Assembly: GCA_029260765.1 (NCBI GenBank)
Contig: JAJDCP010000091.1
Span: forward strand, 1-64,000
DNA length: 64,000 nt
Origin: Planctomycetota bacterium
Lineage (GTDB): Bacteria; Planctomycetota; J058; JAJDCP01
Reading direction: 5' to 3'
Each line of letters starts with the position of its first letter. The first letter of the stretch is position 1. Below, piece by piece: positions 51,012 to 59,930 of the stretch. The notes below the pieces were generated by a model that worked only from the letters and a program-made list of their open reading frames with translations, searched no databases and was not told the DNA's origin. The position numbers and the translations under genes are program-made.

Positions 51012-52520
51012 CTAACCTGCCACAGGTCCGTCCCGCTCGACGCGGCTCTTTACCGTTCGTCGATCAAGCTTCAGGCGGCGCGCTGCCTCCTGGTAGCTGC
51101 CTGCTTGGGCATACACCTGGCGGCAGTAGTGGTTCAAGAGCTCATCCGCGCTCAGGCTGCCCGCCCGCAGCCCTTCTTCCCAGCTGGCCGCAGACGGAGC
51201 GCGCCCGGCGGGCCGGTACGAGCCGCGGATCAAGACGTTGCGTACACACTGCTCGAGCTCGCGGAAGTTTCCGGGCCAGGCGTAGCCTTCCAGCTCGTGC
51301 TCTACCCAGGCGACAACCTGCCGTGTCAAAGGCTCTGCCTCCTGACCGGCCAGACGCTCAGTGATGAAGCGCACCAGATGAGGGAGCTCCTGGGGGTTGT
51401 TCGCCAGCTGCTCGGCCAGGCCAGGAGTCACGATGATGTCTGCGCACAGACGGTAGTACAGATCCTGGCGGAAGCGGCCCGCGGCCATTTCAGCGGCGAG
51501 GTCGCGGTGTGTGGCAGCGATGATCTTGCCCTCGAAGCGGCGCGGTTTGGACTCGCCGAGCCGCTCGAACTGCCGGGTCTGAAGCACGCGTAGCAACTTG
51601 ACCTGGATGGCCGGCGCGACGTCGCCGATCTCATCGAGAAAGACCGTGCCGCGCGCGCCGCAGAGCTCGAGCCAACCCTGGCGGTCTGCCACGGCTCCGG
51701 TGAAGGCTCCCCGTTTGTGTCCGAACAGCTCCGATTCGATCAGCGTCGGAGAGAGGGCGGAGAGGTTGAGGGGAAAGTACCCGGCGCGGAAATCGTCGAT
51801 GAAGCTCTGGCTTGCCGCGTCGAAGGGAATGTAACGGGACAAGCCGATGGCGCGCGCGACCAGCTCTTTGCCCGTGCCTGAAGCCCCGACGATCAGCGTG
51901 CTGAAGTCGCCCAGACATCCGTACAGAGCGCGGAAATAGCGGCGCGCGTCGCAAGTGAAGATCGACTGCCAGGCGGCTGCGCGCAAAGATGCGGCCGCCA
52001 GCGAAGCTCCGATGATGGCGTCGAAGATGTGCTCCACCGCCCGTTGGATCTGGAAGAACATCGCCAACAGATGGGTACAGGAGGGATCGTCGGGGAGCCG
52101 CAGGCCGGGCAATTCGAGCAGATGCTCACAAGCGTGACGGAACGCCGGCCAACTCTCGAAGCGCTGCGCTGGGTTGCTCGCCGCTGCCCGTACCAGCGTG
52201 CTGAGACCGGGCAGCGCCTGGTGGAAGAGCCAGAAGACCGCCAGACCCTCGTAACGCAGCAGGTCAGCCTCGGCGCGCTGGGGATTTTGCAGCAGAGCCC
52301 CTCGGCAGCGCTCGAGCAGAGGCGCGCAGCGGGCCACGATCTCGAGAACCTCGGGCCGCAGGTCGGGCATGCCCGCGCGACGGTTCCAGACGTGAGGGGC
52401 GTCGGCCGGATGACGCCCGAGAGCGTCCCACTCCAGCTGCATACGCTCGGGGGGGAAAGGGTTGGCAAAGGCCAAGCCACAGACTGCGTCGGCGAACCGG
52501 CGTTCCTCGTCGTTGAACAT
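51012..52520 (-). CDS. Sigma-54-dependent transcriptional activator with novel N-terminal region
   Basis: A 502-residue enhancer-binding protein. Residues ~1-200 form an all-helical uncharacterised sensor region (no receiver, GAF or PAS motif seen). The AAA+ core (~200-420) has Walker A GASGTGKELVA, an intact GAFTGA loop for sigma-54 contact, and Walker B TVFLDEIGDV. A Fis-type HTH closes the protein (YQEAARRLKLDRRTVKSRV). Many Myxococcota and Planctomycetota have proteins with this same order, including the RYIPFD segment. ATG 52520 has GGAG five bases before. The longer frame to 53549 overlaps the aldolase antisense and is rejected. It is divergent from fba; the target promoter is unknown. 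Confidence 0.92.
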   Translation of the reverse strand: MFNDEERRFADAVCGLAFANPFPPERMQLEWDALGRHPADAPHVWNRRAGMPDLRPEVLEIVARCAPLLERCRGALLQNPQRAEADLLRYEGLAVFWLFHQALPGLSTLVRAAASNPAQRFESWPAFRHACEHLLELPGLRLPDDPSCTHLLAMFFQIQRAVEHIFDAIIGASLAAASLRAAAWQSIFTCDARRYFRALYGCLGDFSTLIVGASGTGKELVARAIGLSRYIPFDAASQSFIDDFRAGYFPLNLSALSPTLIESELFGHKRGAFTGAVADRQGWLELCGARGTVFLDEIGDVAPAIQVKLLRVLQTRQFERLGESKPRRFEGKIIAATHRDLAAEMAAGRFRQDLYYRLCADIIVTPGLAEQLANNPQELPHLVRFITERLAGQEAEPLTRQVVAWVEHELEGYAWPGNFRELEQCVRNVLIRGSYRPAGRAPSAASWEEGLRAGSLSADELLNHYCRQVYAQAGSYQEAARRLKLDRRTVKSRVERDGPVAG

Positions 52521-52673
52521 CACGTCTCCGTCTGCGAGGCAGCGAGTGTACCCCATCGCGGGCGGCAGTGCGAGGAACCGGAAGCGCGGCCTGCTAAGGA
52601 CAGCTCCCAGGGGTGGTGGCGAGCGCGCGCCATCGAGTAGACTCTCACGACCTGGATCCGGAAGGAGCTCCTT

Positions 52674-53699
52674 ATGCCTGTTGCCGACTACCAGACCTAC
52701 TGCCGCATGCTCGACAATGCCAAGCAGAACCAGTACGCCTTCCCCGCCATCAACGTCACCTCGATGACGACTGCGAACGCCGCGTTGGCTGCCTTTGCCG
52801 CCCAGCAGTCCGACGGCATCATCCAGGTGTCGACGGGCGGAGGGTCCTTCGCCAGCGGGCTGGCCGTCATGGACGCCGCGCTCGGGGCGCAGAGCATCGC
52901 TGAGCACGTCCACCGTGTGGCCGATCGCTATCCGGTCTATGTCGCCCTGCACACCGACCACTGTCAGCCAGACAAAGTCGAGAGCTTCGTGGAACCTCTG
53001 ATCGCTGAAACCGAGCGACGGCGCGCCGCGGGGCTGCCAAACCTCTTCCAGTCCCACATGTTCGACGGCAGCTCCGTCCCCTTGCCCGAGAACCTGGCGA
53101 TCGCACAGCGGTTGCTTCGGCGCTGTGCGGCCGCGGAGATCATCCTCGAGGTCGAAGCGGGCGTCGTTGGTGGTGAAGAAGACGGCATCTCGCATGATGG
53201 GCCCGACGAGAAACTCTACACCACGCCTGAGGATATGCTGGCTGTGCACGCGGCTTTGGCTGGCATCGGCCGCTTCTTGTTTGCGGCCACCTTCGGCAAT
53301 GTACATGGCGCGTACAAGCCGGGCTTCGTCAAGCTGAAACCAGAGATCCTCAAGCAAGGACAAGAGGCGGTGACGAGGCAATATGGCGCGCACGCTTCCT
53401 TCGACTATGTCTTCCACGGGGGCAGTGGCAGCGCTCTGGCCGAGATCCACGAGACGTTGGGCTATGGCGTGGTGAAGATGAACATCGACACCGACACGCA
53501 GTATGCCTTCACCCGGCCGGTCGTCGACCACATGATGACCAACTACCACGGCGTCTTGAAGATCGATGGCGAGGTGGGCAGGAAGAAGGTCTACGACCCG
53601 CGCTCGTACCTCAAGAAGGCAGAGGCCAGCATGAAAGCGCGCATCGTGCAGGGTTGCGACGATCTGCGTTCCACCGGCAACACCCTGTTTTCGCTATGA
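52674..53699 (+). CDS. Fructose-bisphosphate aldolase, class II
   Basis: Zinc aldolase, splitting fructose 1,6-bisphosphate to glyceraldehyde 3-phosphate and dihydroxyacetone phosphate. Length 341 residues fits the type A (E. coli FbaA-like) subclass. Signature residues: Asp/His in ALHTDHCQ, Glu in EVEAGVVGGEEDG, His in FGNVHGAY, His in VFHGGSGS and Asp in NIDTDTQ. The start has AGGAG eight bases upstream. Its stop overlaps the start of the following cytochrome c gene by four bases (ATGA). It is divergent from the sigma-54 activator. Confidence 0.97.
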   Translation: MPVADYQTYCRMLDNAKQNQYAFPAINVTSMTTANAALAAFAAQQSDGIIQVSTGGGSFASGLAVMDAALGAQSIAEHVHRVADRYPVYVALHTDHCQPDKVESFVEPLIAETERRRAAGLPNLFQSHMFDGSSVPLPENLAIAQRLLRRCAAAEIILEVEAGVVGGEEDGISHDGPDEKLYTTPEDMLAVHAALAGIGRFLFAATFGNVHGAYKPGFVKLKPEILKQGQEAVTRQYGAHASFDYVFHGGSGSALAEIHETLGYGVVKMNIDTDTQYAFTRPVVDHMMTNYHGVLKIDGEVGRKKVYDPRSYLKKAEASMKARIVQGCDDLRSTGNTLFSL

Positions 53700-54049
53700 G
53701 GGTCTGGTGGGTGCTCCTGGCCGTGCTGCTGCTCGGCTGCTCGGATGCGGCGGACCCGGCGCCGTCGGGCGACGCGGCTCTGGTTGCTCAGGGAAAGGCG
53801 GTCCACACGCGTGAGGCTTGCAACTTCTGCCACAACCCGGAAGGCACGGCACCGTCCTACCGCGGCAGCGAGGTCGAGTTGGAGGACGGCAGGCGGGTGG
53901 CGCGTGACGAAGCCTACTTTCGGCGGGCGATCCTCGATCCGCGGGCCGAAGTTGTGGCGGGATATGCCAACAACATGCCCGACTACCGCGCGCGCCTGAG
54001 TGAAGAGGACATCGACGCGCTGGTCGCGTACCTGCTGACGCTACGATGA
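53696..54049 (+). CDS. Small lipoprotein cytochrome c
   Basis: A 117-residue single-heme c-type cytochrome. The lipobox LLLGC (Cys ~17) predicts a lipid anchor. Residues ~45-115 hold the heme site CNFCH and an axial Met in the NNMPDY stretch, followed by DIDALVAYLLTLR, the usual C-terminal helix. It resembles membrane-attached electron carriers that feed terminal oxidases. It overlaps the aldolase stop by four bases, an unusual link of glycolysis and respiration genes. It begins at ATG 53696. Confidence 0.88.
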   Translation: MRVWWVLLAVLLLGCSDAADPAPSGDAALVAQGKAVHTREACNFCHNPEGTAPSYRGSEVELEDGRRVARDEAYFRRAILDPRAEVVAGYANNMPDYRARLSEEDIDALVAYLLTLR

Positions 54050-54109
54050 TCTGTGGCCGCGGGCTGCGGCAGCCGTTAGCATCCAAGAGATAGTGATCAG
54101 GAGGTGCCG

Positions 54110-54340
54110 ATGCGCAGTCTCTGTCGAGCGCTCTGGCTGTTTCTGTTGCTTGCCGGGGGCTGCGCGAGCTGGCAGCCGGCGGACCATCGCTGGGTGCCCG
54201 GGCCTGATGGCCGTCCAATGCTCCACGCTGAGTGGACGGTGCTGCAGATGGAGCGGGCGCGCGGTTTTGAGGACTGGCGAGCGCCGGAGGACGACCTGAG
54301 CTACGTCCTCAACGCGGCTTTCGGCAGCGGGCTACGCTGA
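54110..54340 (+). CDS. Small lipoprotein, 76 residues
   Basis: A short unrecognised lipoprotein: signal LWLFLLLAGGC (Cys ~19), then ~57 charged residues (ASWQPADHRWVPGPDG, WTVLQMERARGFEDW). ATG 54110 has a perfect AGGAGG five bases before it; GTG 54104 would overlap this site and is rejected. It lies between the cytochrome c and thioredoxin lipoproteins in the same direction, so a shared envelope role is possible. Confidence 0.65.
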   Translation: MRSLCRALWLFLLLAGGCASWQPADHRWVPGPDGRPMLHAEWTVLQMERARGFEDWRAPEDDLSYVLNAAFGSGLR

Positions 54341-54369
54341 CCAGGCCGCAATGCATTGCGGAGGAAGAC

Positions 54370-54789
54370 ATGGAGCGTAGATCCAAATGTGGGCCAGCCG
54401 CCTTCTACCTGAGCCTGCTGCTGCTGCTGCTGTGCGCCGGGTGCGGCGGCGGGTCTGGCGAGATCACGGACACGGCGCTCATCACCGGGCTCAATGCTGC
54501 GAGCTTCGCTGACTGGACACGCGAGGGCACCGTGGTCGTCGACTACTATGCGAGCTGGTGCGCGTCCTGCAGGGGCATGGAGCCGATTCTCACCAAGCTG
54601 GCGACCGAGCTGCAGGGCAGCGTGCGTTTCGCCAAGGTGGATTGCGATGCCGAGCGTCAGCTTGCTGAGCATTACAAGATCGAATCCATCCCGTTTTTCG
54701 TGATGCTCAAGGATGGCGCGTTGGTCAAGACGCACGAAGGACCGATGGACGAAGCGGCTTTCCGTAGTTGGGTCACGGAAGAGCTGTAG
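54370..54789 (+). CDS. Lipoprotein thioredoxin
   Basis: A membrane-anchored thioredoxin of 139 residues. Lipobox LLLCAGC, then VVVDYYASWCASCRGMEPILTKLA with CASC as the CXXC (instead of the usual CGPC), VDCDAERQLAEHYKIESIPFFVM with cis-Pro, and DGALVKTHEG. It should act outside the cytoplasm on disulfides, for example in cytochrome maturation, since a c-type cytochrome is two genes upstream. CASC is likely to change redox potential. It starts 29 bases after the small lipoprotein gene. Confidence 0.92.
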   Translation: MERRSKCGPAAFYLSLLLLLLCAGCGGGSGEITDTALITGLNAASFADWTREGTVVVDYYASWCASCRGMEPILTKLATELQGSVRFAKVDCDAERQLAEHYKIESIPFFVMLKDGALVKTHEGPMDEAAFRSWVTEEL

Positions 54790-54818
54790 AAGCTGCCGCT
54801 CGCTGACGCACCCGGGCT

Positions 54819-56150
54819 TCAGCCCTGCTCGAAAAAAGCCCCATGCAGCGCGCGCACTGCATCGCCGGTGCGGCTCCCGTCGACCAGCAGGCTCAGGTTG
54901 ATCTGGCTGGCCCCCTGTGAGATCATCACCACGTTGATGCCGGCCTCACCGAGCGCGGTGAAGGCTCTTCCTGCGACTCCTGGCGTCGAACGCAGGCCCT
55001 CACCCACGATGCAGATCTGTCCCAGGCCCTCGACGAGGCGTACTTTGGCGAAGCTCTCCAGCAGCGCCATCGCGCGCTGCAGGGAGTCCGGGTCACTCGA
55101 CTCGACGCTGACGGAGACCGACACTTCTGAGCTGGCGATCACATCCAGGCTGATGGCACACGCGGCGAAAACCTGAGCGATGCGAGCCAGAAAACCGGCC
55201 TGTCCGAGCATCCGGCTGCTGATGATGTCGATCATGCAGATGGCCCGCTTGGATGCGATCGACTTGACCACGCGCTCGGTGGCCCGCGCTTCGTTGACGA
55301 TGCAGGTTCCCGGGTCGTCGGGCCTGAAGGTATTCAAGACCCGGATCGCGATGCCCCGCTCCATCGCAGGCAGCATGGTGGCAGGATGGATGACTTTGGC
55401 TCCAAAGGTCGCCAGCTCGGCAGCCTCGGCAAAGCTGAGGAGGGGCAGGGGACGTGGGGCGTCGATCAACTTCGGGTCGGCGGTCATCACGCCGGACACG
55501 TCGGTCCAGATCTGCACCTCTTCGGCAGCGATCGCGGCGCCGAAGATCGCGGCGGTGTAGTCCGAGCCGCCGCGCCCCAGGGTGGTGATCTGGCCGCCTT
55601 CGGTCTTGGAGATGAAGCCTGTCACCACCGGCACGAGTCCTGTGCGCAGCGAGGAGACGCAGGCTGCAATGCGCTTGTCGGTTCCTTCGAGGGGGCGGGC
55701 GGCTCCGAACTCGGCGTCCGTCAGCAGGCCGAGCTCCCAGGCCGGAAAGTCTTCGGCGTCCAGTCCATCCTGACGCAAGCAGGCCGCGACCACTTTGCAG
55801 CTCAGGCGTTCACCGAAACTCAAGATCCGGTCGCGGGTGCGGGGGGTCAGCTCGCCCAGCATCGCGACGACACTCAGCAGTTGCTCCAGCTCGTGCAGCT
55901 CTGTGGCGAGCAGGTCTGCGGGCAGGCCCAGCTCGGCCAGAATCGTGTGATGGCGCTCGGCCAGGCTGCCATCAGGGCGCGCGCCGTCGAGGGCTTGGGC
56001 TGACTGCGCCAGCAGCAGGTCGGTCACCCCCGAGTGGGCCGAGCAGACGACCAGGGGACGCCGTTTGAGGTTGGTCTTGACGATGGCGCGGACCTGGCGG
56101 ATGGCTTCGGCTGTTCCGACCGAGGTTCCGCCGAACTTCATCACCAGCAT
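54819..56150 (-). CDS. lysC: Aspartate kinase (monofunctional)
   Basis: Phosphorylates aspartate, the first step to lysine, threonine, methionine and diaminopimelate. The 443-residue product has the kinase signature KFGGTSVG at the N-terminus, VVCSAHSGVTD, LGRGGSDYTAA and two C-terminal ACT domains (~300-440, e.g. ICMIDIISSRMLGQAGF and GVAGRAFTALGEAGINVVMISQGASQINLS), the site of feedback control. At 443 residues it is monofunctional; no homoserine dehydrogenase domain. A 29-base gap separates it from the convergent thioredoxin gene. The ALDH-like gene lies upstream on the same strand, 107 bases away. Confidence 0.96.
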   Translation of the reverse strand: MLVMKFGGTSVGTAEAIRQVRAIVKTNLKRRPLVVCSAHSGVTDLLLAQSAQALDGARPDGSLAERHHTILAELGLPADLLATELHELEQLLSVVAMLGELTPRTRDRILSFGERLSCKVVAACLRQDGLDAEDFPAWELGLLTDAEFGAARPLEGTDKRIAACVSSLRTGLVPVVTGFISKTEGGQITTLGRGGSDYTAAIFGAAIAAEEVQIWTDVSGVMTADPKLIDAPRPLPLLSFAEAAELATFGAKVIHPATMLPAMERGIAIRVLNTFRPDDPGTCIVNEARATERVVKSIASKRAICMIDIISSRMLGQAGFLARIAQVFAACAISLDVIASSEVSVSVSVESSDPDSLQRAMALLESFAKVRLVEGLGQICIVGEGLRSTPGVAGRAFTALGEAGINVVMISQGASQINLSLLVDGSRTGDAVRALHGAFFEQG

Positions 56151-56257
56151 TCCGTCACCTCCAGCACAGCGGTGCCACCAGTGTCTCTATCGGATATCAG
56201 CTTCTGGGACTCGAAGGTCTGCCGGGATGGGCTGGGCACTCTGGACGGGGAAGGGGC

Positions 56258-57967
56258 TCAGCCGCCAAGCAACGACTGGAAGACCACACCGGCAAGCTTT
56301 CCCCAGCTGGGGTCTGCTTCCATCGCCAGAAGTTGCCAGGAGAGTTTGTAGGCGGTGCGGTGCGTGACGAAATAGGGCAGAGAAAAAGGAAGGTGGAAGG
56401 GAGCCCGCACCACGCTCTTGATCGGATTGTCGAAGAACAGCGTGTTGTGCACCCAGCCACGCCCGCTCTGGATGTCTTCATCCCGGTGTCCCGGGTACGC
56501 ACCCCAGGGCGTGACGGCCAGGGCGTAGCCGAGCGCCGGCCAGATGTTGATACCGACCGTGCCGTAGCGCAATTCGAGCAGCGCGGCATCGACCAGCGCC
56601 GGATACCGTTTCTCCAACTTCGGAGGGATGAGGATGGCCGCGCTCAAGGTTCCCCAGAGGCGCTCGTTGCAGAAGCGCACCGCACGCATCAAGAAATCTT
56701 GTGGGTCGGCGCTCTCGAGCGGGACCTCAGCCAGGATCCCGCAGAAAGCCTCCTCGCGGAAACAAATCTCGTCCCCGCACTCAGGGTCGAGACCGGCGAT
56801 CAGTGTCCAGGGCACCACGGATTCTTTGACGCCCCGCGAGAGTCTCTCGGCTTCGGGGTGGGCGTCCAGAAAGCGATGATAGCGTTGCTGAGCGCCGGGG
56901 TAGTACGCCTTGCGCTCAGGTGTCTCGGCGAGCAATGCACGCACGCGGTCGAGGAGCACGTCGCGCTGCTTCCAATCTTTGGGAGTGATCAGCAGCTTGG
57001 TGGCGTTGCAGTTGAACGAGCCGTTGTTGGCGACACTCGACGCGATGCTGCGTGCTTGGAACTCGATCTCGCGGGCCTTCCATTTGCCCGGCATGACGAT
57101 CATCGGGGAGACGTTGCCCAGCTCGGCACTGATCGCACGGTGGTTCTGTTTTTCCCCTGTGCGCTTGCGGACTTCCTGCTCACCGGGCGCTCCCCAGACG
57201 ATAGCGTCGAAGGTCCGGTCGGAGCCGGTCAAATGGATCGTGTCGACCTGGGGGTGCTCGACAAGGTAGCGTCCAACCTTGGCATCCCCATGGGCGAAGC
57301 CGAGGAACCCGTCGAGAACCAGGGGCGCGAGGATACGTTCGAAGACAAACCCCAGGTAGTCGTTGACCGGGTTCATCTTGAGCAGGCAGACCTCATTCTC
57401 ATGAAACAGCTTGTAGAGCACATCGAGAGGCCCAATGCTGCTGACATTCCCCGCCCCAAGGACCAGGCAAAGCCGGCCGGCAGCGGGCCCCGCCCTGTAG
57501 ACTCTGGCTCGTTGTTGGTCAAAGTTCGCGCGCGTGACTTCCGGAGCCTGCCAGACCTCTGCCTCGATCCCTCCGAAGGCGATGCGGTCGAGCCGGTTGA
57601 GGGGAAAGACCTTGCTGGCAAGCAGACAGGAGTTGGGAATCTCGCGCAGGGGGCCTTCACAGCGAGGCACGCCCTCCCGTTCAATCTGACGAAGGCTGGT
57701 GATCATCAGGCGCAGATGCCGCGCCAGAACGACCGGTCCCGCCAGAACCTCTTCGGCCGCAGCCGTCGTTTCGGGTACAAGGCCCTTCTTCTCGACGGCC
57801 GCATTGACCCATTCGGGTGCATACTTGAGCGTATTGGCCAGGCATTGCTCGAGAATCTTGCGGCGGCGGCAGAAGTCGACCAGGGGCCAGGCATGTTTCT
57901 GGCCGCTCAGCTTGATGATGAGGAGGTCGAGCTTTTCTTTCTCTTTATTCTGGATCACTCGCGGCAT
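56258..57967 (-). CDS. Aldehyde dehydrogenase family protein with N-terminal extension
   Basis: A 569-residue protein whose residues ~170-520 follow the ALDH fold: cofactor region GNVSSIGPLDV, LTGSDRTFDAI, general-base block AELGNVSPMIV, catalytic Cys in SFNCNATKL and Glu in REEAFCGI. The first ~150 residues are helical and not typical. The C-terminus ends FHLPFSLPYF and helices, where usual ALDHs keep their oligomerisation strand. ATG 57967 is chosen; GGAG is seven bases upstream. Substrate unknown; an acyl-CoA reductase-type aldehyde enzyme is an alternative. It sits upstream of lysC on the same strand. Confidence 0.85.
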   Translation of the reverse strand: MPRVIQNKEKEKLDLLIIKLSGQKHAWPLVDFCRRRKILEQCLANTLKYAPEWVNAAVEKKGLVPETTAAAEEVLAGPVVLARHLRLMITSLRQIEREGVPRCEGPLREIPNSCLLASKVFPLNRLDRIAFGGIEAEVWQAPEVTRANFDQQRARVYRAGPAAGRLCLVLGAGNVSSIGPLDVLYKLFHENEVCLLKMNPVNDYLGFVFERILAPLVLDGFLGFAHGDAKVGRYLVEHPQVDTIHLTGSDRTFDAIVWGAPGEQEVRKRTGEKQNHRAISAELGNVSPMIVMPGKWKAREIEFQARSIASSVANNGSFNCNATKLLITPKDWKQRDVLLDRVRALLAETPERKAYYPGAQQRYHRFLDAHPEAERLSRGVKESVVPWTLIAGLDPECGDEICFREEAFCGILAEVPLESADPQDFLMRAVRFCNERLWGTLSAAILIPPKLEKRYPALVDAALLELRYGTVGINIWPALGYALAVTPWGAYPGHRDEDIQSGRGWVHNTLFFDNPIKSVVRAPFHLPFSLPYFVTHRTAYKLSWQLLAMEADPSWGKLAGVVFQSLLGG

Positions 57968-58357
57968 GACCTGCTCCGCTCGTCGACACCTGACGCTGGT
58001 CACGCCACGCTGCCGCGCGCAGCGGCAGACCCGTCTGCGAGAGGCGTTGTTCGGACTGCACTGCAAGTGGGACAGGTGCACGCCGCGGGACCGGAAACTT
58101 CGACTCTCGTTCTATCATGCCGTCTACATCTTTGCGACGCTTTTCGATTCTGCCTGCAGGGGTCCCCACGATTCTGCGCCTGTTCGGGAGACTCGAGCCT
58201 GTGTGGACGTCGCGCGGCCTCACAGCCGCATCAGGCGCCCGAAACTGGCCCGAGCCGAAGCTCAAAGTATGCGCCGGGCACGTCTGGTCGGGGGCCCAGC
58301 CGAGGGCCGAGTGCGGACACACCTGCGATCCAAGGCCTCTACGGTGAGTGGCATTCT
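57968..58357. other. Divergent intergenic region without a gene
   Basis: This GC-rich stretch between the ALDH-like gene (-) and the acidic membrane protein (+) has only short frames with unconvincing composition and no ribosome sites. I see no RNA gene in it. It probably carries the ALDH promoter and upstream regulatory sites. Confidence 0.5.
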
Positions 58358-58386
58358 TTGCAAATCCGCAGCCGCGCGATTACGAT
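58358..58386 (+). promoter_or_regulatory. Candidate sigma-70-type promoter of the chaperone-like cluster
   Basis: TTGCAA (58358-58363) and TACGAT (58381-58386) are exactly 17 bases apart and 58 bases before the start codon of the acidic membrane protein. This is the best promoter in the 58-64 kb cluster. Confidence 0.55.
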
Positions 58387-58443
58387 AGAGCGGGCGAGCG
58401 AACGCGCCGCCGCGGGTCGATCACGACATCGGGAAGTCTTGCC

Positions 58444-59928
58444 ATGCCTCCATCTGACGTTTCCAAAGAGAATAGTGACTTTGTGCCGCAGATCGACCTT
58501 TCTGCTTCAGCAGCAGAGCTGGAGCGCCGGGCCGAAACCTCTTCGGAGCTCGATCCTGAAGCCCTGAAGTCCAAGATCAGCACCCGCTTCGAAGACTTCT
58601 ACGGCGATGCTGGTGATGACGAAGAGCCGATGGGCTACCTGGGCGGCGCGGTCGCCGATGCCGATACGCTCGACGAAGAACCTCTCGGTTACCTGGGGGG
58701 GGCGTCCGGCGACAGCGAGAAGCCGAAGTTTCAGGGCTTCTTCGACGGCGCTGTAGCGGACGACGACGAGGGACCCTCGAAAGAGATCAAGGGCCTCTTT
58801 GATGGGCAGGTCGGCCCCTCGCGGGCAGAAAAGTTCTTCATGGAGGCGACCGACACCGATTACCAGCGCGGCGCCGAAGGGCAGGAGGCAGACGAGGGCC
58901 GCTACCTCGAGGGCGAGACAGCCGGGGAAGAAGATGCGGGCGGCTACGGAGAGACAGCGGAGAACTATCCCGGCCAGGTGATGGACGAGGTCTACTCCGA
59001 GCAAGAATACGACGACGAGCTCGACCAGCCTGTCCGTCGGCCCGGCGACAGCCAGTTCATGAAGGGTCTGGACAACCGCTCCGAGAGCAACTACGGCGGG
59101 GCCGACACCCTCGACGAGATGTTTGCTGACATCGACGAGTACGGCCAGGCTGATCCCGCGGGCACGACCGACAGTGTGTTCCCCGAGCGCGAAGCCTTCG
59201 TGTCTACCGACGATGGCGCCTTGTCGTCCCATGAGGCTTCCCGCATCATCGACGCGATCTCAAGGGCTCCTGATGAGCCGTCGCGGATCAACTACGACCA
59301 CTTCACGGAGCCCCAAGAGGGCGATTACCATACCGGCACGCAGCTTGAGATGAAGGTTGGACCCAAGCTTTGGGAGACTTCCTATCAGCCGGCATCCGAA
59401 ACCGAGGCTCCCCGCAGCAAGATGCCGCTTCTGCTGCTGTTTCTGCTGCTGATTGTCGGAGCTGTGGCGGTCTTCTGGGGCCCGATCATGGCGCTGATCA
59501 TTCCGCCAGAAGAGGTGCCGATTGAGGGAGGGCAGGCGTCGACCATCAGCCGGCTCGACAAGATCAATGCCCTGAAGCTGGCGGAAAAAACCGGAGTCAT
59601 CAACTGGTCCGCGAACAGCACGGGTGACCTGAGCAAGATGCTCGATCTGGCGATGACCGATGCTGAGCTCAACGCCGAACACAACGCGGAGCACAGAAGG
59701 GCTCTCGAAGAGGTCAAACGGCTGTTGAAGATGGCCCCCACGATCGACTTGAACGCGATCAAGAGCCCGGAAGAGCTGATTGTCATCCTCGAGTTCTCGA
59801 GTCAATCTGGAGTGACCAACCTCTCGATGATTCAAGAGTTGCAAGAGGTCGTCAAGCGATCGGAGAGTTACGGCACTCTGGGAATCGAAGAGACACGCAA
59901 ACAGCTGTATGGTGTGGGGGGAAATTGA
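58444..59928 (+). CDS. Highly acidic single-pass membrane protein with YLGG repeats
   Basis: A 494-residue protein of unknown family. The first ~320 residues are extremely acidic and probably disordered, with two copies of EEP(M/L)GYLGGA (~61-70 and 79-88), then FFDGAVADD and LFDGQVGP in series. A single TM spans ~326-352 (LLLLFLLLIVGAVAVFWG). The last ~140 residues are helical (MLDLAMTDAELNAEHNAEH, ELIVILEFSSQSGVTNL). The N-terminal side should be cytosolic. ATG 58444 follows a weak site. The Hsp70 gene 2.1 kb downstream encodes a similar YLGG motif in its acidic tail, so the two may bind a common partner. A strong promoter precedes it. The next gene begins 3 bases after its stop. Confidence 0.7.
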   Translation: MPPSDVSKENSDFVPQIDLSASAAELERRAETSSELDPEALKSKISTRFEDFYGDAGDDEEPMGYLGGAVADADTLDEEPLGYLGGASGDSEKPKFQGFFDGAVADDDEGPSKEIKGLFDGQVGPSRAEKFFMEATDTDYQRGAEGQEADEGRYLEGETAGEEDAGGYGETAENYPGQVMDEVYSEQEYDDELDQPVRRPGDSQFMKGLDNRSESNYGGADTLDEMFADIDEYGQADPAGTTDSVFPEREAFVSTDDGALSSHEASRIIDAISRAPDEPSRINYDHFTEPQEGDYHTGTQLEMKVGPKLWETSYQPASETEAPRSKMPLLLLFLLLIVGAVAVFWGPIMALIIPPEEVPIEGGQASTISRLDKINALKLAEKTGVINWSANSTGDLSKMLDLAMTDAELNAEHNAEHRRALEEVKRLLKMAPTIDLNAIKSPEELIVILEFSSQSGVTNLSMIQELQEVVKRSESYGTLGIEETRKQLYGVGGN

Positions 59929-59930
59929 TC

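Noticed and set aside
52521-53549. N-terminal extension of the sigma-54 activator to 845 residues
   Set aside because: The extra part is antisense to the conserved aldolase, and ATG 52520 has a good ribosome site.
58117-58347. 76-codon frame in the ALDH/acidic-protein gap
   Set aside because: No ribosome site, mixed composition and no conserved pattern; treated as non-coding.
56333-58567. Plus-strand 744-codon frame opposite the ALDH-like gene
   Set aside because: The opposite strand has a full ALDH fold; this frame has no domain and crosses the divergent promoter region.
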